From assembly GCA_028818155.1 (NCBI GenBank), contig JAPPOH010000003.1, positions 1 to 64,000 on the forward strand: DNA of 64,000 bases. The letters run 5' to 3'. This document shows, one piece after another, positions 1-9,516 of the stretch. This DNA comes from Candidatus Woesearchaeota archaeon. Lineage in GTDB: Archaea > Nanobdellota > Nanobdellia > Woesearchaeales > UBA525. The notes beneath the pieces were generated by a model. The model made no database searches, was not told the DNA's origin, and saw nothing but the letters and a program-made list of their open reading frames with translations. The translations under genes were made by a program, and so were the position numbers. Position 1 is the first letter of the stretch, and each line of letters starts with the position of its first letter.

Positions 1-100
1 CGTACAGAAACGTACGGAAGTATTTAAAGGTTGTGTTGAATTGAGCTATGCAGAGAAGACTTATAAATGATTATATATTCCGCACTACAAAGTGAGAACA

Positions 101-2074
101 ATGTCGCATTCAGTGTCTATGAGTCAAGGAAACAGCAGCCTTGAGGCAGCATGTGTACTTGGTGTGAGAGAAGTTGTTGATAGGAAGGGTTTCGGAGAAG
201 ATCCTGTTGTCGCAGAGGCATACCAACGAACTCAAGAACAGTTTTTTAATGAAGGGAGGAGTGAACTTGATCCATTCCTCTACTTCACAGCCGAAGTTGA
301 AAGTGCACTTGATGGAAAGCGACGAGAACTCTATAGTTCTCACACAGAATGCATTGCAGATGTAGAAATTCTCAGACCGCTCCAAGAAGAACGAGAAGAA
401 CTGGTCCGTCAAACAGCAGAAATTACTGGTTCGCTCCTGCCAAGCATTTTCTCAACGCGTGCTGCTTTCACCGAACTAACAGATATTGTGAAGGGGAGTA
501 CTGAGAATCGCCACTTAGCAAAACTTCTACGGAATGAAGCGCTTTTCTCACTCCGCTCAAGAACTGAAGACGCGAACACCTCTTTCTTGGGGCGAGCTGT
601 AGATAATGGTATCGATCGAGGTTTAGGTTGGGGACTTGGAGTCACTGGAGGTGCAGTAGCTATATTTGCAGGAGTTGATGCTCTGTATTCAGTAAGGGAT
701 AGTATAGATCTTAGTCAATATACAACAATATGGGGTACTATCTCTGCGCTTTTCTCAGCTCTACAAGTGTACTCCATGAGTATGAACCAGCACAAAGTGA
801 AAGACGCAACAAGTGCGATTGGCGATATGGTCAATGCATGCTCGCAAATTGTCTGGAGACGACCAGAATGTGCAGATGCAGTCCAGGAAGTGCTTGTCGA
901 AGCAAAAGACCTTATGGAACATCCAGGCAAGGGTGCTGAAGTAGGAAAGCATGTTGGTCTGTATACACGAATGGTCACAACAGCACTCGGAAGACAGAAT
1001 GACATTCAAGATGTCGAAGACTACAGATATCTTAGAGAAAATGTAACTGCGCTAAACAACTCTGTTCTCATAACGAAAGTTGATACATTCCTTGCAAGAA
1101 CACTCTACTATCCGGTCCAGACATTTCTTACCGTTGCAGGTATTCTGAGCGCAGGATATGGTTCTGTGGTCGTTCCTGCGATTACAGCTGTTTTCAATAA
1201 ACTCAACAAAGATGCTGCTGATCCTCGGTTAAGTAACCAAGTTGATTTACAACCACTTGAACAGGCGATAGAGTCCATACATGGAGTTCGTGAATACCAG
1301 GAAATGTTTGCTCGATGTGTTGTGGCTGGAGCAATTGCTCCAACAGGCGATACAGAAGCACTGGCGCTGTACGAGCTGATCGATGCTCAAGGGTCCGATA
1401 CATTATTTGCCCAAACTCGATCCGTTCTTGGTCGGTCGCTCAGCGGTGAGCTTACTGGTGATGGGTTAACTGCTATTATTTCGAACTTCGGTACAAAGAT
1501 TGAAGTGGAACAGCCTCGATATAGTGGGTTTTCGAATAGTACGAAAGAATTGGATGATACGACGTATCATGATATTGAAGAATTCTACATTCCTGTGCCG
1601 TTAAGCGATGAGCCTGTGCACTTATGTGTGCAGCGAGTAACAAGTTCATCTGGAGAGAAAGAACAACGTGTTATGTATGAACAAAATGGAAATGTAACAG
1701 GGTACAGCATCAGTGGTGATGCATATGAGGCTCTGCTCACAGTCTTCTACAGAAATGTAAGTGTCTCTCGTGCTCTCGATAGAGGGCTGGCATCTACTGA
1801 GCAACTTCCAGAGAATTGGTCTGGATATGTTGGAGAAGATCTGCCAAAAAATGTTCTTGCCAAGAGAGTGTATGAATTCCGTAAAGGAGATACGAGGGTT
1901 ACCGCAGAGGTTTATATGGATGGGACACATCGCTCAGAACCGATTTTTTCTGTGTATGGAACTGATACCGTTGAATTACAGTTGCAAAAAACAGCGGTCG
2001 ACGGCATAGAGTTATCATCTGCACCAAGCATCGTTGATGCCATTCGTAGGTTGAAAGCTGAGGTGGTCCAGTGA
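101..2074 (+). CDS. Hypothetical membrane-associated protein, 657 aa
   Basis: Family not recognised. I prefer ATG 101 to GTG 92 because TATA-like sequence at 61-77 lies 24-40 nt upstream, as expected for a leaderless archaeal gene. The protein is mostly polar, with two hydrophobic stretches: a glycine-rich one near residues 180-205 and a second near residues 340-370, so two membrane segments are likely. The N-terminal region is rich in Glu/Arg helices. The 3' end overlaps the start of the downstream voltage-sensor protein by 4 nt (GTGA), so the two are probably co-transcribed and may act together at the membrane. That functional link is inference. Confidence 0.7.
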   Translation: MSHSVSMSQGNSSLEAACVLGVREVVDRKGFGEDPVVAEAYQRTQEQFFNEGRSELDPFLYFTAEVESALDGKRRELYSSHTECIADVEILRPLQEEREELVRQTAEITGSLLPSIFSTRAAFTELTDIVKGSTENRHLAKLLRNEALFSLRSRTEDANTSFLGRAVDNGIDRGLGWGLGVTGGAVAIFAGVDALYSVRDSIDLSQYTTIWGTISALFSALQVYSMSMNQHKVKDATSAIGDMVNACSQIVWRRPECADAVQEVLVEAKDLMEHPGKGAEVGKHVGLYTRMVTTALGRQNDIQDVEDYRYLRENVTALNNSVLITKVDTFLARTLYYPVQTFLTVAGILSAGYGSVVVPAITAVFNKLNKDAADPRLSNQVDLQPLEQAIESIHGVREYQEMFARCVVAGAIAPTGDTEALALYELIDAQGSDTLFAQTRSVLGRSLSGELTGDGLTAIISNFGTKIEVEQPRYSGFSNSTKELDDTTYHDIEEFYIPVPLSDEPVHLCVQRVTSSSGEKEQRVMYEQNGNVTGYSISGDAYEALLTVFYRNVSVSRALDRGLASTEQLPENWSGYVGEDLPKNVLAKRVYEFRKGDTRVTAEVYMDGTHRSEPIFSVYGTDTVELQLQKTAVDGIELSSAPSIVDAIRRLKAEVVQ

Positions 2075-3180
2075 ACTATAGGAAACGAACATATCAATTG
2101 TTAGAGAATCCACGAACTCCTTTTGAGAAATTCATTTCGTATTTTCTCTTAGTCCTTATCTTCGTATCTATTTTTATTCTTGCATTTGAAGTGTACTATC
2201 CTGACGTAGCATCTACGCACAAATTACTCCTTCAACTTATTGAATTAGCTATTGTCTTTGTATTCTCACTCGAATATCTTGTTCGTATACTTGTTACCCC
2301 GAGGCCCTTCACATATATCTTCAGCTTCGGAGGCATTATCGATCTACTTGCAATATTGCCGAACTATCTCATGGCGTTCTTACCAGGGCATCCACTCCTA
2401 GCTCGATCTGAGATTCTACGAAGTTTGCGCATTATCCGTTTCTTCAGAGTCTTGAAACTGTGGGGAAGAAAGAAGACATATGAAGAACGTGTATTCAAGA
2501 ATACGATTCTCGGACGTGTTTTTCCATATTTAGTAATCATGTTCATTGCAAAAGTGTTTATTTTTCTCTTGGAAACAAATGGATACTGGTTCACGATTGA
2601 TGATCTCGAGACTGTGTTTGGAGTTGTTGGGTTTGCAATCGGCCTCATATTGAGTCAGAAGCTTGGAATTGCATATGGGAAAATCATTCTTGTGGAAGAT
2701 GCTCTTCTTCGTGTTGTTGGCTCGCTACAAAGTATGCGACAGTATTTGCCGAAGAAACTCATACAGCTATGGGCTATGACGCTTATCGCTGTGCTTGAGA
2801 GTAAGAAGAAAGCTACGCTTATGACTGCAGTCCATGAAAAGCTCGGAAAAGCGACAAAAAAGAAGAGAGGTGTTGCGCAGTATTTTGCGTTCCATGAGTA
2901 TCGGCAGCTCTCCCAAGATCTCCAGTTTATCTTGAATAGGGCTGTGATCGAAACACCACCAGTGTATGATATTTTCTTGAAACGCATCACTATTGTGTAT
3001 ACAGTCCTCTTAATTGTGTTCCTTCCAGGTTATATCGGCCTTATTTCCGTTTTAGTTGCTGCATTCGTTCTTGGCGGTATGTATTTGCTGATTGAGGATA
3101 TGGATCGGGCAATTGATGTGAAGCAGAAGCACCTTGTAAATGCTGACATGTCAGCACTGTATGCTTTCACGAAAGAATGA
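2071..3180 (+). CDS. Voltage-sensor domain joined to bestrophin/DUF4239-like membrane domain
   Basis: Residues about 20-155 look like S1-S4 of the voltage-gated cation channel family: hydrophobic S1, acidic S2 (EYLVRIL), S3 with D, and an S4 helix with Arg at every third position (RSLRIIRFFRVLK). A potassium channel should follow with a pore loop TVGYG; none is present. Instead the segment from about 165 to 350 resembles the bestrophin-like DUF4239 pattern: a membrane hairpin, the stretch LILSQKLGIAYGKIILVED, a long helical cytosolic part, and a C-terminal hydrophobic pair ending in YLLIEDMDRAID, similar to the bestrophin ending with an acidic post-membrane helix. GTG start at 2071 overlaps the upstream stop. 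VSD assignment is firm; the second-domain assignment is by pattern only. Confidence 0.65.
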   Translation: MNYRKRTYQLLENPRTPFEKFISYFLLVLIFVSIFILAFEVYYPDVASTHKLLLQLIELAIVFVFSLEYLVRILVTPRPFTYIFSFGGIIDLLAILPNYLMAFLPGHPLLARSEILRSLRIIRFFRVLKLWGRKKTYEERVFKNTILGRVFPYLVIMFIAKVFIFLLETNGYWFTIDDLETVFGVVGFAIGLILSQKLGIAYGKIILVEDALLRVVGSLQSMRQYLPKKLIQLWAMTLIAVLESKKKATLMTAVHEKLGKATKKKRGVAQYFAFHEYRQLSQDLQFILNRAVIETPPVYDIFLKRITIVYTVLLIVFLPGYIGLISVLVAAFVLGGMYLLIEDMDRAIDVKQKHLVNADMSALYAFTKE

Positions 3181-3252
3181 TACTCTCTGGGGATTTTGAA
3201 AAAAAGGTTCGATCTCATAATGCTTATATACATCACCGAGTATTCTTTCTGA

Positions 3253-3810
3253 ATGATTCATGATATTTTTAGTATCTCTGCTATTGAGTTAGTTGCTGGT
3301 CTTGGCTATCTCATCGGGCATATTTTGCTTTCTAAGAAGCATATCCTTGGCTGGATTGCGAAAATTCTTGGAGGGATCGCATGGGTCACATTTCTTATGC
3401 AGAACGAGAACTATATTTTCATGGCAGTGACGACTGTGGTTGTGCTTACCATGGTGTATGGACTGTACAAGTGGAATACTGGAACGTACGATACGCGCAC
3501 GAAAGTCGATCTCTTCTTTGAAGTACTTGTTGCTGCAGTTGCTGTTGTTATGATTACACGATTTCTTCTTTCTGGCGTCTACGACATCGCACCGATATTC
3601 GAGGTGTTCATTGTTCTTGCTGAAGTGCTTGGCACCATACTACTAGCTCGGAAACTCATTCTTGGATGGTATTTATACATACTCATGAGTGTACTTGTAG
3701 GCATCTTAGTTATTTTCATTAACCAGCATCCTGCCCTTCTTCTTGGCATTCTTGAACTTTCTTCGTTATACTTCTATTACAAAGGAATACGGAATTTTCA
3801 GAATGACTAG
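3253..3810 (+). CDS. Small multi-pass membrane protein, about 6 TM
   Basis: Function not recognised. The 185-residue protein is almost wholly hydrophobic, with about six helices separated by short basic or polar turns (SKKHILGW, YKWNTGTYDTRTK, ARKLILGW). The two halves have similar spacing and both contain a KxxLGW-like turn, so it may be an internal duplication of a three-helix unit. ATG 3253 is leaderless: GCTTATATAC at 3222-3231 lies 26 nt upstream. It is transcribed separately from the voltage-sensor gene and converges on the ACT-domain regulator, overlapping its end by 4 nt. Confidence 0.6.
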   Translation: MIHDIFSISAIELVAGLGYLIGHILLSKKHILGWIAKILGGIAWVTFLMQNENYIFMAVTTVVVLTMVYGLYKWNTGTYDTRTKVDLFFEVLVAAVAVVMITRFLLSGVYDIAPIFEVFIVLAEVLGTILLARKLILGWYLYILMSVLVGILVIFINQHPALLLGILELSSLYFYYKGIRNFQND

Positions 3811-4439
3811 AACCGCAAGAACCCCATCACCTTCGGAACATCTTTTGCTTCAATTACAAAGATGTTATCCGTCCAACAAGAAAGAATCTCGATAATATTC
3901 ACACCATGTTCGGTAAAAAGGGATGTAATATACGCGACAAACCCGCACGTCCCTTCAACATCCTTCGGGGTTTTGTAATTGATCAAAGCAACATTCTTAT
4001 TTGCACGCATAATTTTCAGCTTAAACTGCTTCTCGATCTCTTGCGAGTACTTATCGTGCGTAATTAGCGTGTAATTATCGGAGCCTTCCAATAAGTAAAA
4101 GATATTATGCTCGTTTCGTGCAACTTTCTGTACCGTTTCTAATTTCTCATAGTCGATATTCTTCTCAAAGATATACACAACGATTTTATTTCTTACTTCG
4201 AGCTCAGATTCAGCGAGTAATTCTTTCACAGCCTTCTCATAGCCTGCCTCTTCCTTCAATTGTTCTTTCATTCTTCGACAGGCAATCAAAATAGCCTCCA
4301 TGGACGTTTGTTTTTCTATTCCTAACTCAGCGGCAATGTGTCGTGATAATGCAGAATAGTTAATGAGTCCTTTCTTCAAGCAGCGTTTCACATCAGGATG
4401 CTCTCGGATATACTCCTGTGTCTGTTGTGTTGTCGTCAT
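3807..4439 (-). CDS. ACT-domain regulator next to arginine genes (HTH-like N-terminus)
   Basis: Residues 1-75 form an all-helical region with an HTH-like pattern (INYSALSRHIAAELGIEKQT). The C-terminal half contains an ACT-type fold, best seen in the last 60 residues (EGTCGFVAYITSLFTEHGVNIIEILSCWTDNIFVIE), the small-molecule sensing module common in amino-acid regulators. The gene is divergent from argG with about 116 bp between starts, and two direct repeats in that gap each abut one of the two TATA boxes. ATG 4439 is chosen because AATATAAAC (4461-4469) is 26 nt upstream; the ORF could extend seven codons to 4460. A role in sensing arginine or a precursor is inference from domain and position. 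Confidence 0.7.
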   Translation of the reverse strand: MTTTQQTQEYIREHPDVKRCLKKGLINYSALSRHIAAELGIEKQTSMEAILIACRRMKEQLKEEAGYEKAVKELLAESELEVRNKIVVYIFEKNIDYEKLETVQKVARNEHNIFYLLEGSDNYTLITHDKYSQEIEKQFKLKIMRANKNVALINYKTPKDVEGTCGFVAYITSLFTEHGVNIIEILSCWTDNIFVIEAKDVPKVMGFLRF

Positions 4440-4468
4440 ACTAGAAGAAATGTGAAACAAAATATAAA

Positions 4469-4519
4469 CTTTACTGTTCTATTTCGAACAAATTTGTCCT
4501 TTACTGTTTCAGTTCGGTC
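4469..4519. promoter_or_regulatory. Two 21-bp direct repeats between ACT regulator and argG
   Basis: Copies at 4469-4489 and 4499-4519 share CTTTACTGTT followed by a TTCG core and match at 16 of 21 positions, 30 bp apart (about three helical turns on one face). The left copy directly abuts the TATA box of the regulator gene, the right copy abuts the argG TATA (CCTTAAAAG, 4525-4533). A 10-bp palindrome ACAAATTTGT lies between them at 4488-4497. Candidate operator for the ACT regulator. Confidence 0.5.
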
Positions 4520-4555
4520 ACTAACCTTAAAAGAGCTTTACACATCACAACAACC

Positions 4556-5776
4556 ATGGAAAAAGTCGTCTTAGCATACTCAGGAGGCCTTGACACGAGC
4601 GTCATCCTCAAATGGCTTGTCAACAAAGGCTACGAAGTCATCGCGTACATCGCAGACATCGGCCAAGACGAAGACTACGAAGCTGCGAAAGCAAAAGCGC
4701 TCAAAATAGGAGCAAGCAAAGTCTACATTGAAGACCTCAAAGAAGCGTTCGTCACAGACTACATTTTCCCAGCATTCAAAGCAAATGTCCTCTACGAAGG
4801 ACGCTATCTCTTAGGAACGTCCATTGCGCGCCCGATCATCGCAAAGAAACAGATTGAAATTGCGGAGAAAGAAGGCGCAGCATACGTCTCACACGGTGCA
4901 ACGGGCAAAGGCAACGACCAAGTGCGCTTTGAACTGAGTTACTATGCACTCAATCCGAAGATCAAGGTCTTCGCACCATGGAAAATCAAAGAATTCCTCG
5001 AGGAATTCAAAGGACGAACCGATTTACTCAACTATGCAGAGAAACACGGCATCCCCGTCACAGCAACGGCAGACAAACCATACAGTGAAGATGAAAATCT
5101 CTTGCACATCAGCCACGAAGCTGGCATTTTAGAAGATCCTGCGCACGAAGCAGAGGAATCTGTCTATTCACACACGAAATCCATAGAAGACGCGCCAGAC
5201 ACACCAACGAAAATCAAGATCTCCTTCAAAGACGGCATCCCCGTCAAAGTAGAAAACCTCAATGACGGCACAATAAAGGACCAGCCACTCGAACTGTTCA
5301 TGTACCTGAACGAATTAGGCAGTGAACATGGCATTGGCCGCTTGGATATGGTAGAAAACCGATTTGTCGGCATCAAATCCCGTGGCGTCTATGAAACACC
5401 AGGCGGCACAATCTTGCATCACGCTCATTTAGACATAGAGGGCATTGCAATGGACCGTGAAGTGATGCGCCTCCGTGACACACTCTCAGCGAAACTATCA
5501 GAGATCATCTACAACGGCTTCTGGTTCAGCCCAGAAATGGACTTTCTTATGGCTGCCATCGACAAAAGCCAGGAGGCCATTGATGGCGATGTCTGGGTAA
5601 AACTGTTCAAAGGAACTGCATATCCCTATGCACGTACATCACACGCTTCCTTATACGACCAAGATCTCTCGAGTATGGACATCGAGGGTGGCTTTGACCA
5701 GGAAGACAGCGACGGCTTTATTAAAGTGCAAGCGATCCGTCTCAAAGCGCACAGCGCAATCATGAGTAAGAGGTAA
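4556..5776 (+). CDS. argG: Argininosuccinate synthase
   Basis: Catalyses ATP-dependent condensation of citrulline and aspartate to argininosuccinate in the cytoplasm. The N-terminal ATP pyrophosphatase loop SGGLDTS is at residues 9-15. The family signature region with [13 protein letters not shown] follows near 115-127. Length 406 residues is normal. The ATG is leaderless with CCTTAAAAG 26 nt upstream. argH follows after 4 nt, so citrulline to arginine conversion is encoded as a two-gene operon. No genes for earlier arginine steps are seen in this window. Confidence 0.97.
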   Translation: MEKVVLAYSGGLDTSVILKWLVNKGYEVIAYIADIGQDEDYEAAKAKALKIGASKVYIEDLKEAFVTDYIFPAFKANVLYEGRYLLGTSIARPIIAKKQIEIAEKEGAAYVSHGATGKGNDQVRFELSYYALNPKIKVFAPWKIKEFLEEFKGRTDLLNYAEKHGIPVTATADKPYSEDENLLHISHEAGILEDPAHEAEESVYSHTKSIEDAPDTPTKIKISFKDGIPVKVENLNDGTIKDQPLELFMYLNELGSEHGIGRLDMVENRFVGIKSRGVYETPGGTILHHAHLDIEGIAMDREVMRLRDTLSAKLSEIIYNGFWFSPEMDFLMAAIDKSQEAIDGDVWVKLFKGTAYPYARTSHASLYDQDLSSMDIEGGFDQEDSDGFIKVQAIRLKAHSAIMSKR

Positions 5777-5780
5777 GCCA

Positions 5781-6938
5781 ATGCTCTGGGGAACGAACGT
5801 CGATGATACCATCCTTGCCTTTACTGTGGGGAACGATTACATCATCGATAAGGAATTACTGCCGTTTGATATAGCTGCAAGTAAAGCGCACGCTGCGATG
5901 TTAGCGAAGATTGGCGTGCTGACAGGAGAAGAACTAGAGAAACTCACTGCTGAGCTGGATGTAATACTCACTAACAAAGATTTTGAGATAAAACTAGAAG
6001 ATGAGGACTGTCATACAGCGATTGAGAATCATTTAACGGAGAAACTCGGCGATCTTGGCAAGAAAATCCACACAGCACGCTCGCGAAACGATCAAGTATT
6101 AGTTGCGTTACGCCTGTATGAGAAAGATACTTTACAAAATCTACAGAAATTGATTCAGAAATTCATGGTTACTACCGAAACACTCGCGAAACAACACGAA
6201 AACAAACCGTTTCCAGGCTACACGCACATGCAAAAAGCGATGCCAACGACCGTTGACACGTGGTTAGGCTCTTTTATTGCTGCAATGCAAGATAATGTAC
6301 TGCTTGTAGAGTCAACCTTAACGCTTATCGATCAAAATCCTTTAGGAACAGCTGCTGGGTTCGGCGTTCCCGTCTTCGAGATAGATCGCGAGTTCACGAC
6401 GGAACAACTAGGATTTACGAAGACACAAGAGAATCCAATCTATGCACAGATGAGTCGCGGGAAGTTTGAAGCGCAGATTCTTTCCGTTTTTTCACAAGTC
6501 ATGGCAGATTTGAATAAATTGTCTACGGATTTAATCACGTTCAGCATGCAAGAGTTTGGGTATGTTACTTTACCGAAGGAATTTTGCACAGGAAGTAGCA
6601 TTATGCCGCAAAAGCAAAACCCCGATGTGCTCGAATTAGTCCGCGCGAAGTACTCCGTGGTTCTCGGTGAAGAATTTAAGGTGAAAAATCTCATCGGAAA
6701 CCTTCTTTCAGGCTATAATCGTGATATGCAGCTCGTGAAAGAACCGTTATTTACGGGAATGAAGACAACGTTCGATTGTTTGCAGATCATGACGCTCGTT
6801 CTCGAAAAAATCACGATCAATGATTGCACAAATGCCATGACAAAAGAGCTCTACGCAACAGAAGAAGCATACAAACTCGTGAAAAACGGCAAGCCCTTTC
6901 GTGATGCGTACAAGGAAGTCGGGGAGAAGTACTCCTAA
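5781..6938 (+). CDS. argH: Argininosuccinate lyase
   Basis: Splits argininosuccinate into arginine and fumarate. The superfamily signature GSSIMPQKQNPD is present near residues 273-284, with the catalytic-loop serines. The segment TARSRNDQV near 95-103 is the substrate-binding motif, and the HTH pattern GYTHMQKAMPTT is near 145-156. At 385 residues it is shorter than the usual 450-490, mainly at the C-terminus, but all three signature regions are kept, so it is likely active. AGAGGTAA upstream can act as a ribosome binding site. Confidence 0.96.
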   Translation: MLWGTNVDDTILAFTVGNDYIIDKELLPFDIAASKAHAAMLAKIGVLTGEELEKLTAELDVILTNKDFEIKLEDEDCHTAIENHLTEKLGDLGKKIHTARSRNDQVLVALRLYEKDTLQNLQKLIQKFMVTTETLAKQHENKPFPGYTHMQKAMPTTVDTWLGSFIAAMQDNVLLVESTLTLIDQNPLGTAAGFGVPVFEIDREFTTEQLGFTKTQENPIYAQMSRGKFEAQILSVFSQVMADLNKLSTDLITFSMQEFGYVTLPKEFCTGSSIMPQKQNPDVLELVRAKYSVVLGEEFKVKNLIGNLLSGYNRDMQLVKEPLFTGMKTTFDCLQIMTLVLEKITINDCTNAMTKELYATEEAYKLVKNGKPFRDAYKEVGEKYS

Positions 6939-7735
6939 ATATGTTTCTTAATCTCTTCGCGCATCTGCTCTGCAATTGCGGCATTCCTCGTGATGACAAG
7001 CTGAATCGGATAATCGTACGTCATCTCACTAATATCCTGTAAGATGGAGAAGCGCATTCTGTACGCTTTCGTCATTGCTTTAATGAGCTCGTCAGGAAAA
7101 AACATCTGAATGACGCAATCTGCGTGCACAATGTAATCTCTTGGGGCGTTCTTCACTCCCAGTTTCACGGTGCCAAACTGCTTGTACCATCTCTTGAGGA
7201 GTCTATCACCCATCGATTTACCTCGGACAACACAGTGCGTTGTGTTTTTCAAAAATACTTGTCTTGTTCGTTCTCGCTTGTACCTGTCAGAGAATGGAAT
7301 CCAGAGGTGACTCAGAGAAACGTAGATATCTTTGCCTTTCTGGAGGTCAAAGTATTCTTGCTCTAAGCTTAAGAGAATGAAATGACCGAGCTCTCCGAGA
7401 TTTTTCAAGTCTACTTGCGTCGTGTGCTTATCAATGATGCGCATATCCGCTTTTTCTTGTGATTTTTCAAGGACACGCACTGTCTCCTTTAATTCTGCAA
7501 TCCATGACGGTCGAATTGAATAAAGTTTTCCGTTCCTCACTATCGCTCCATCATCAATTAATTCAAGAAGTGATTGCCTAATCGCTTGGTACGAGAGTGA
7601 CCTGCTGAACTCTTTCTTGATAAAATGATGCAGTTGCACTGCTGACGCTTTCTGGAGCGCGGCGAGTGAGCGCATGAGGAGATTCTTTGTTGATTTCTCT
7701 CCTGGGTTTGCCAAAAAGAGCATGTCGAAATCCAT
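6935..7735 (-). CDS. Winged-helix regulator-like protein, 266 aa
   Basis: Residues 15-75 look like a winged helix (ALQKASAVQLHHFIKKEF, then LSYQAIRQSLLELIDDGAIV) followed by a short beta wing (GKLYSIRP). The remaining 190 residues form an alpha/beta ligand-binding-like domain with a conserved-looking RGKSMGDRLLKRWYKQFG stretch. This architecture fits archaeal wHTH proteins with a C-terminal sensor, but I do not recognise a named family. ATG 7735 has CTTTAAAAAC about 26-30 nt upstream. The 3' end overlaps argH by 4 nt in convergent orientation. Confidence 0.65.
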   Translation of the reverse strand: MDFDMLFLANPGEKSTKNLLMRSLAALQKASAVQLHHFIKKEFSRSLSYQAIRQSLLELIDDGAIVRNGKLYSIRPSWIAELKETVRVLEKSQEKADMRIIDKHTTQVDLKNLGELGHFILLSLEQEYFDLQKGKDIYVSLSHLWIPFSDRYKRERTRQVFLKNTTHCVVRGKSMGDRLLKRWYKQFGTVKLGVKNAPRDYIVHADCVIQMFFPDELIKAMTKAYRMRFSILQDISEMTYDYPIQLVITRNAAIAEQMREEIKKHI

Positions 7736-7824
7736 GGTAAGAGTAGTGAATATTTGTTTTTAAAGATTTTTCTTTCATTTTTGAGAAAGTGGTAGTTTAA
7801 GAGAAACACTATTTCTGAAAAAGC

Positions 7825-8370
7825 ATGTCTGCGCGAAAAATCACTAGAGCAGCTGAATATCTTGAAATGAAACTCAAGAGAGGATCGCGACATCCTTCTG
7901 TTTTCGTGAGCTTTCTCAGTAGCTCAGCTTTGATATTTCACATCCCTTACCATGTAAAAAATTATAGAATAAACAAAGAAAGAAGAATGCAGCAACATCA
8001 AGAAGAGGCAGAAGAAAATAGAAAGCGAAGAGAAGAACGTTCTATGAGAAGGAAGCAGTACGCTAAAGCACTATCTCAGGTGCCTCTTATACCGTGTGGG
8101 GGAATAGAAGAGTATGAAAGAATTCGAGGGTATGAGCCAGGAACGGTTGAGTTACTTGATATTGGTGGGCAAAACAAAGGTGTTGTGTTCTATCTTTCAT
8201 CAAGAACTCTTGGAAATACCAATCCTGTTCTTTATGATGATTGTACTGAGCATCTTATTGATGCAGGTCTTGATGGACTCATTGTTCGCTCCAGCAATAT
8301 GCATTATCATCATCCTGCGTATTATTGTCTCCCTGTCAGAAAAATCAACCCAACGAATACCGCAGAATAG
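7825..8370 (+). CDS. Hypothetical protein with short hydrophobic segment and charged coil
   Basis: No family recognised. A basic N-terminus is followed by one short hydrophobic stretch (residues 26-42), then an Arg/Glu/Gln-rich probable coiled coil (residues 48-80), then a compact C-terminal domain of about 95 residues with a final His cluster (MHYHHPAYY). TAGTTTAAGAG at 7793-7803 is placed for leaderless initiation at ATG 7825. The gene converges on aRF1 and overlaps its 3' end by 26 nt. Confidence 0.55.
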   Translation: MSARKITRAAEYLEMKLKRGSRHPSVFVSFLSSSALIFHIPYHVKNYRINKERRMQQHQEEAEENRKRREERSMRRKQYAKALSQVPLIPCGGIEEYERIRGYEPGTVELLDIGGQNKGVVFYLSSRTLGNTNPVLYDDCTEHLIDAGLDGLIVRSSNMHYHHPAYYCLPVRKINPTNTAE

Positions 8371-9466
8371 CGGCAATGCCGCCCATCTCTTTCAATTGCA
8401 CACCTTCACGTGTCTGATCAGAAATAATTTGGGTTTTTGAGCCTGTCGTGTCAGCGCGCTGCTCCATGTCCTCAATCACATCATCGTGTAATTTTTCACT
8501 TAAGAGCACTGTATCAGCAGCACCGTACTCGATCGCTTGGATCACATCATCCTTTCCGTACGCGGCTTTGCCCGTATCCTTGGATAATTCATAGAAGAAC
8601 TTCTGCATTAACTTCTTCTCTTGCGCGACTTCTTCAGATGCCAATAAATCCTCAGATTTCTCCAATAATTCCTGCAGGCCAAACTCGCCAGTATAGGAAA
8701 GATCCTTCGTCCCAAGAATTTTCTTCTTCACATCTCCCGTGACATAGTCGTGTTGCATGAACATGTTCACTGTAATGCCCGGGCCGCCAATGATAATGCC
8801 CTTCAAATCTGCACCCATCGGCAAAAACTGATCTTTCATGTAGTCAGCGATCTTCTTGAAGTGCTCAATCGTCGCACCTTCACGTAAACGAGCGAAACGA
8901 ACTGCGCTCTGCCCTCCACTCTTATGCTTTCCCGGCACTTCCGAGTGTGTCTGCACGAGCGGAACGATCTTCTTCCCTTGTAACAATCCTAACATCGCAT
9001 CTCTTCTGTCAAAGACAACTAATCCATACACGTTCTCGTGCTCGACGATCTCTCGTATTGGATGGAGAATAAACTCTTTATCACACCTGTATAACCGCTG
9101 TGCAGAAGGAAGAGGCATGGGAACACTCCATACTTGCACGTCAGATTGTCCCTCTTTCTCTGCAACATTCCCAGCAAAGACAGCTAAGCCGTTTGGCGGT
9201 GTTCGTTTAATCGTCCGCAAGTGCTGAATCATGCGCTCCAGCGCGTCAGACACGTTCGTTCTGGTCTGTTTGGACTTGATGTTGGTTGCTGTGCCTTGCT
9301 CATCTTGGAGTTGGCCGATAATCATGTCCAATGAATAGCCATCAGGTACGTAGACGGAGACTAACTCTGTGCCTCTACCTCTGTATTGCTCGAGCTGCTT
9401 GATGAATTGCTTCAGTTTGTGCTTCGTAGCAGCATCGATCTTCTCCATCTGTCCTTTGACGGGCAT
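8345..9466 (-). CDS. prf1: Peptide chain release factor aRF1
   Basis: Recognises all three stop codons and triggers peptide release on the ribosome. The decoding motif TNIKSKQTR (NIKS) is near residue 60, and the peptidyl-tRNA hydrolysis motif GGQ lies in HKSGGQSAVRFARLRE near residues 180-195. I place the start at ATG 9466 (MPVKGQ) because TTTATAAA at 9488-9495 lies 26 nt upstream; this gives 373 residues, slightly below the usual 405-420. The same TATA box probably also serves the divergent ncRNA candidate. Confidence 0.95.
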   Translation of the reverse strand: MPVKGQMEKIDAATKHKLKQFIKQLEQYRGRGTELVSVYVPDGYSLDMIIGQLQDEQGTATNIKSKQTRTNVSDALERMIQHLRTIKRTPPNGLAVFAGNVAEKEGQSDVQVWSVPMPLPSAQRLYRCDKEFILHPIREIVEHENVYGLVVFDRRDAMLGLLQGKKIVPLVQTHSEVPGKHKSGGQSAVRFARLREGATIEHFKKIADYMKDQFLPMGADLKGIIIGGPGITVNMFMQHDYVTGDVKKKILGTKDLSYTGEFGLQELLEKSEDLLASEEVAQEKKLMQKFFYELSKDTGKAAYGKDDVIQAIEYGAADTVLLSEKLHDDVIEDMEQRADTTGSKTQIISDQTREGVQLKEMGGIAAILRYSLG

Positions 9467-9487
9467 ACTTTCCGAGGCGAGGAGGAG

Positions 9488-9495
9488 TTTATAAA
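9488..9495. promoter_or_regulatory. Palindromic TATA box shared by aRF1 and a divergent RNA
   Basis: TTTATAAA reads the same on both strands. Its centre is 26 nt upstream of the aRF1 ATG (9466, minus) and about 26 nt upstream of position 9517 on the plus strand, where a run of stable hairpins begins. Confidence 0.6.
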
Positions 9496-9516
9496 TGCAT
9501 AGCAAATCATAAAAGG

